A stretch of 64,000 nt of DNA from Pseudomonas sp. PICF141 (lineage in GTDB: Bacteria; Pseudomonadota; Gammaproteobacteria; Pseudomonadales; Pseudomonadaceae): positions 1 to 64,000 of the forward strand of contig NZ_MUNM01000020.1 in the NCBI RefSeq assembly GCF_002286815.1. The letters run 5' to 3'. The notes beneath the pieces were generated by a model. That model was not told the DNA's origin. It did no database searches and saw only the letters and a list, made by a program, of their open reading frames with translations. Shown here in pieces: positions 62,493 to 64,000 of this stretch. The position numbers and the translations under genes were made by a program. The first letter of the stretch is position 1; each line of letters begins with the position of its first letter.

Positions 62493-62642
62493 GTATGTAG
62501 CGGTACGTCGTCATATTGATCAAGTTATTAGCAAAATGACGACACATTGCGTCTTATTAACGTGTTCTACGCTCTTTAGAATGGCTGCCATCTTTTCCTA
62601 TACTCAGACGCGCAGTCAGCGTCAGCGCCAGCAAGGTCAGCC

Positions 62643-64000
62643 ATGAACAAGAACAATCGCCATCCTGCAGACGGTAAAAAACCGGTCACGGTTTTCGGCC
62701 CGGACTTTCCTTTCGCTTTCGATAACTGGATCGAGCACCCGGCCGGGCTGGGCAGCATTCCTGCCCACAACCACGGCGCCGAAGTGGCGATTGTCGGTGC
62801 AGGCATTGCAGGCCTGGTGGCCGCCTACGAATTGATGAAGCTGGGCCTCAAACCCGTCGTCTACGAAGCCTCGAAGATGGGCGGCCGTCTGCGTTCCCAG
62901 GCGTTCAACGGTGCTGAAGGCATCATCGCCGAACTCGGCGGTATGCGTTTCCCGGTATCGTCGACCGCGTTTTATCACTATGTCGACAAGCTCGGCCTTC
63001 AAACCAAACCCTTCCCGAACCCGCTGACGCCTGCGTCGGGCAGCACGGTAATCGATCTGGAAGGCAAAACTCATTACGCACAGAAACTGGCGGATCTTCC
63101 TGCACTGTTCCAGGAAGTCGCTGACGCCTGGGCGGATGCCCTGGAAGCCGGCTCGCAGTTCTCTGATATCCAGCAAGCGATCCGTGACCGCGATGTGCCA
63201 CGCCTCAAGGAGCTGTGGAACACCTTGGTGCCGTTGTGGGATGACCGCACCTTCTACGATTTCGTTGCCACCTCCGAAGCCTTCGCCAAGCTCTCGTTCC
63301 ATCACCGCGAAGTATTCGGTCAGGTCGGTTTTGGTACGGGCGGTTGGGACTCGGACTTCCCTAACTCGATGCTGGAAATCTTCCGGGTGGTGATGACCAA
63401 CTGCGACGATCATCAGCACTTGGTCGTCGGCGGTGTGGAACAAGTGCCGCTGGGTATCTGGCGCCATGTGCCGGAGCGTTGCGTGCATTGGCCTGAAGGC
63501 ACCAGCCTCAGCTCATTGCACAGCGGCGCGCCACGTTCCGGCGTGAAGAAAATCGCCCATGCGCCGAACGGGCGTTTTAAGGTCACCGATAACTACGGCG
63601 ACACACGCGAATACGCGGCCGTACTGACCACCTGCCAGAGCTGGCTGCTGACCACCCAGATCGAATGCGACGAAAGCCTGTTCTCGCAAAAGATGTGGAT
63701 GGCCCTGGACCGCACCCGCTACATGCAATCGTCGAAGACATTCGTGATGGTCGATCGCCCATTCTGGAAGGACAAGGACCCGGAAACCGGTCGCGACCTG
63801 ATGAGCATGACCCTCACCGATCGCTTGACCCGCGGCACCTATCTGTTCGACAACGGCGACGATAAGCCAGGGGTGATTTGCCTGTCGTACTCGTGGATGA
63901 GCGACGCCCTGAAAATGCTCCCGCACCCGGTGGAAAAACGCGTGAAGCTGGCGCTGGATGCGTTGAAGAAGATTTACCCGAAAGTTGATATCGCCGCGCG
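62643..64000 (+). CDS. davB: L-lysine 2-monooxygenase (partial, cut by window end)
   Basis: Flavin monooxygenase that converts lysine to 5-aminovaleramide, the first step of the DavBA route to 5-aminovalerate. The first 452 residues are present of about 560 expected. The FAD-binding VAIVGAGIAGLVAAYELMKLG is near residue 50, followed by VYEASKMGGRLRSQ and AELGGMRFPVSSTAFYHYV. The whole visible sequence closely matches my recollection of P. putida DavB; tryptophan 2-monooxygenase (IaaM) is the related alternative. AAGG lies six bases before the ATG. In P. putida davA is adjacent and would be expected past the right edge. Confidence 0.9.
   Translation, partial: MNKNNRHPADGKKPVTVFGPDFPFAFDNWIEHPAGLGSIPAHNHGAEVAIVGAGIAGLVAAYELMKLGLKPVVYEASKMGGRLRSQAFNGAEGIIAELGGMRFPVSSTAFYHYVDKLGLQTKPFPNPLTPASGSTVIDLEGKTHYAQKLADLPALFQEVADAWADALEAGSQFSDIQQAIRDRDVPRLKELWNTLVPLWDDRTFYDFVATSEAFAKLSFHHREVFGQVGFGTGGWDSDFPNSMLEIFRVVMTNCDDHQHLVVGGVEQVPLGIWRHVPERCVHWPEGTSLSSLHSGAPRSGVKKIAHAPNGRFKVTDNYGDTREYAAVLTTCQSWLLTTQIECDESLFSQKMWMALDRTRYMQSSKTFVMVDRPFWKDKDPETGRDLMSMTLTDRLTRGTYLFDNGDDKPGVICLSYSWMSDALKMLPHPVEKRVKLALDALKKIYPKVDIAA

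Overview
The window is chromosomal DNA from a Pseudomonas of the fluorescens/putida type. It has high GC, a Vfr gene, split trpE and trpGDC operons, a DavB-type lysine 2-monooxygenase, and many copies of the inverted REP/REPIN repeats (cores like GAGGCTTGCCCGCGAAG) that litter these genomes. Gene order from tyrS to rpoD closely follows my memory of the P. aeruginosa PAO1 segment PA0668 to PA0575, read in reverse. That synteny supports several names, including agtABCD, agtSR and rmcA.

Layout. 1-105: an rRNA-operon-like promoter firing out of the left edge, next to tyrS. 1.5-7.2 kb: an M23 peptidase with anmK, then erpA, argC, hemJ and a nitronate monooxygenase. 7.3-12.7 kb: a DUF805 protein, an SDR, hinT, coq7, an OsmC-like protein, vfr and a lipoate-ligase-like gene. 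12.8-20.9 kb: trpCDG, the autotransporter esterase estA, trpE, gph and rpe. 21-30.4 kb: an iron alcohol dehydrogenase, an ABC importer (AgtABCD type) and a two-component system (AgtSR type). 30.5-41.9 kb: a DUF3530 protein, djlA-murU-amgK, then lptD-surA-pdxA-rsmA-apaG-apaH-glpE. 42-51 kb: prkA-yeaH-spoVR, cca, folK-folB, plsY and tsaD. 51.2-59.7 kb: rpsU, dnaG, rpoD, rmcA and a tRNA-Ile(CAU). 59.7-61.9 kb: a small accessory segment. 62-64 kb: an Lrp/AsnC regulator and davB, cut by the window end.

Functional threads. AnmK, AmgK and MurU are three enzymes of the MurNAc salvage route that returns anhydro-MurNAc to UDP-MurNAc. The agt importer and its regulators (4-aminobutyrate and 5-aminovalerate uptake in PAO1) lie about 35 kb from davB, the first enzyme of the lysine-to-5-aminovalerate route. 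LptD is encoded directly ahead of its chaperone SurA.

The most notable signals are regulatory. (1) trpG is preceded by an unannotated 28-codon leader ORF ending ARWRWRA. The C-terminus of gph, just upstream of trpE, ends with the same residues and is alignable over 28 codons, so gph appears to carry the trpE leader peptide in its own reading frame. (2) After the tRNA lies a highly structured leader of about 200 nt. It has two hairpins with the same GTGGTA loop, a complementary TACCAC stretch, two mutually exclusive helices and a hairpin that buries the Shine-Dalgarno. It precedes a DUF3077-like gene broken by one in-frame TAA. (3) A perfect GTAGGG/CCCTAC palindrome upstream of agtA is a candidate operator for the neighbouring response regulator. 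No CRISPR array, prophage or insertion sequence was seen.
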